The notes under the pieces are model-generated. The model ran no database searches. It was not told the DNA's origin and saw nothing but the letters and a program-made list of their open reading frames with translations. Shown here piece after piece: positions 6,481-6,920 of a stretch of DNA of 6,920 nt. Numbering within the stretch: the first letter of the stretch is position 1; each line of letters begins with the position of its first letter. The translations under genes were made by a program, and so were the position numbers. The DNA is from Desulfamplus sp. Its GTDB lineage: Bacteria; Desulfobacterota; Desulfobacteria; Desulfobacterales; Desulfobacteraceae. The stretch is taken from NCBI GenBank assembly GCA_015231395.1, contig JADGBP010000079.1:1-6920 (forward strand), read 5' to 3'.

Positions 6481-6813
6481 ATGGAATCATATTACAACCC
6501 GGAAGACCTTATTAAATTTGGAGAAATCGGCAAGAATGCACCCGAACTTGCAAAAAAATTTTTCGACTATTATGGGACAGTTTTTGCTGAAGGTGAACTG
6601 ACAGAGCGGGAAAAAGCCCTGATTGCACTGGCTGTAGCTCATGCAGTTCGCTGCCCTTACTGCATAGATTCCTATACCAAAACATGTCTTGAAAAAGGGT
6701 CAAACCTTGCAGAGATGACCGAGGCTGTACATGTTGCAAGTGCCATATCCGGAGGGGCTACACTTATTCATGGAATGCAGATGTGCAGAATTGCTGAAAA
6801 GTTGTCTTTGTGA
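6481..6813 (+). CDS. CMD/AhpD-like protein, arsenosugar-locus peroxidase-like type
   Basis: This is a small (110 aa) all-helical protein of the carboxymuconolactone decarboxylase / AhpD superfamily, likely a thiol-redox protein. The core REKALIALAVAHAVRCPYCIDSYTK (43-67) has the CxxC pair Cys58/Cys61. The His that follows four residues after the second Cys in AhpD is Tyr65 here. The C-terminal helix has EMTEAVHVASAISGGATLIHG (78-98). An in-frame ATG at 6457 has no ribosome site. The ATG at 6481 has AAGAGG at 6467-6472 with 8-nt spacing and gives an N-terminus (MESYYNPEDL) like that I recall for the family, so I chose 6481. The YYNPEDL...KFGEIG...PELAKKFFDYYG opening and the CPYCIDSYT block resemble proteins labelled arsenosugar biosynthesis-associated peroxidase-like, usually beside a radical SAM ArsS-type gene. 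A new gene starts 14 nt downstream, which fits a two-gene operon. Superfamily certain; arsenic link moderate, from memory of the family. Confidence 0.88.
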   Translation: MESYYNPEDLIKFGEIGKNAPELAKKFFDYYGTVFAEGELTEREKALIALAVAHAVRCPYCIDSYTKTCLEKGSNLAEMTEAVHVASAISGGATLIHGMQMCRIAEKLSL

Positions 6814-6827
6814 GTCTGGAGATCATG

Positions 6828-6920
6828 ATGACTAAAACTTCAACTGTTGAACCATTACAGATCATTGATTCAAAAACTATTGAACCTTTGCAGGTAATTA
6901 ATTCAAACGATATTGAACCT
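6828..6920 (+). CDS. N-terminal fragment of a repeat-bearing gene, runs off window
   Basis: The frame is open from tandem ATGs at 6825 and 6828 to the window end. GGAG at 6818-6821 lies 6 nt before the second ATG, which I prefer. The first ATG would leave only 3 nt. It starts 14 nt after the CMD-family stop, so the two are probably co-transcribed. The visible 31 residues have no family signature and consist of TVEPLQIIDSK, TIEPLQVINSN and DIEP, an 11-residue repeat. From the neighbour, a radical SAM ArsS-type protein of arsenosugar synthesis is a reasonable guess, but nothing in the fragment proves it, and the repeat-type leader is not a feature I associate with that family. Confidence 0.7.
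   Translation, partial: MTKTSTVEPLQIIDSKTIEPLQVINSNDIEP
6843..6920 (+). repeat. 33-bp in-frame tandem repeat at the start of the last gene
   Basis: Unit 1 (6843-6875) and unit 2 (6876-6908) match at 26 of 33 positions. A third unit begins at 6909 and is cut by the window end after 12 bp. Each unit encodes 11 residues with the core IEPLQVI. The true copy number cannot be seen. Confidence 0.85.

Overview
The window reads as chromosome of an AT-rich, Gram-negative, probably anaerobic bacterium. The best guess is a sulfate-reducing or related member of the Desulfobacterota. This rests on a sodium-pump decarboxylase gene pair, an RpoH-type sigma factor with a long N-terminal extension, a periplasmic BMP binding protein without a lipobox, and a CMD-family protein of a type I associate with arsenosugar gene clusters. 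The assignment is inferred from gene content, not from a marker gene.

Left part, minus strand (about 1-3252): an operon of three genes. It runs from a biotin-dependent carboxyltransferase / methylmalonyl-CoA decarboxylase alpha subunit (3252-1702), to the membrane beta subunit of the Na+-translocating decarboxylase (1682-534), to an exported protein of unknown function that leaves the window (518-1). Spacings are 19 and 15 nt, and each gene has a good Shine-Dalgarno. Alpha catalyses transfer of the carboxyl group from the acyl-CoA to biotin. Beta couples decarboxylation of carboxybiotin to Na+ export. The biotin carrier and the small delta/gamma membrane subunit are not in the window.

Middle: a 578-bp AT-rich divergent intergenic region (3253-3830) holds short repeats before the alpha gene. 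It also holds a TTGACA promoter with an overlapping dyad before a plus-strand BMP-family periplasmic binding protein gene (3831-4997). No ABC ATPase or permease accompanies that gene here. A 269-bp gap follows. It contains a strong GC-rich nested hairpin, resembling an IS200/IS605-type palindromic end, and a 5' region with repeated ACTCA motifs complementary to the translation start zone of the next gene.

Right part, plus strand: an RpoH-like heat-shock sigma factor (5267-6289) with an acidic N-terminal extension made of three 18-bp repeats. Next is a gap with two 52-bp imperfect direct repeats, then a small CMD/AhpD-like protein (most likely start 6481, end 6813). Fourteen nt later comes the start of another gene (from 6828) whose N-terminus is made of 33-bp repeats. 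The CMD protein resembles the peroxidase-like protein of arsenosugar biosynthesis loci, so the truncated gene may encode the radical SAM partner, but the visible part cannot show that.

Most of the window is conventional. The items worth a second look are the non-coding repeats and hairpins, the possible RNA switch ahead of the sigma factor gene, and the in-frame N-terminal repeats in two neighbouring genes. I did not find convincing evidence of a wholly new system.
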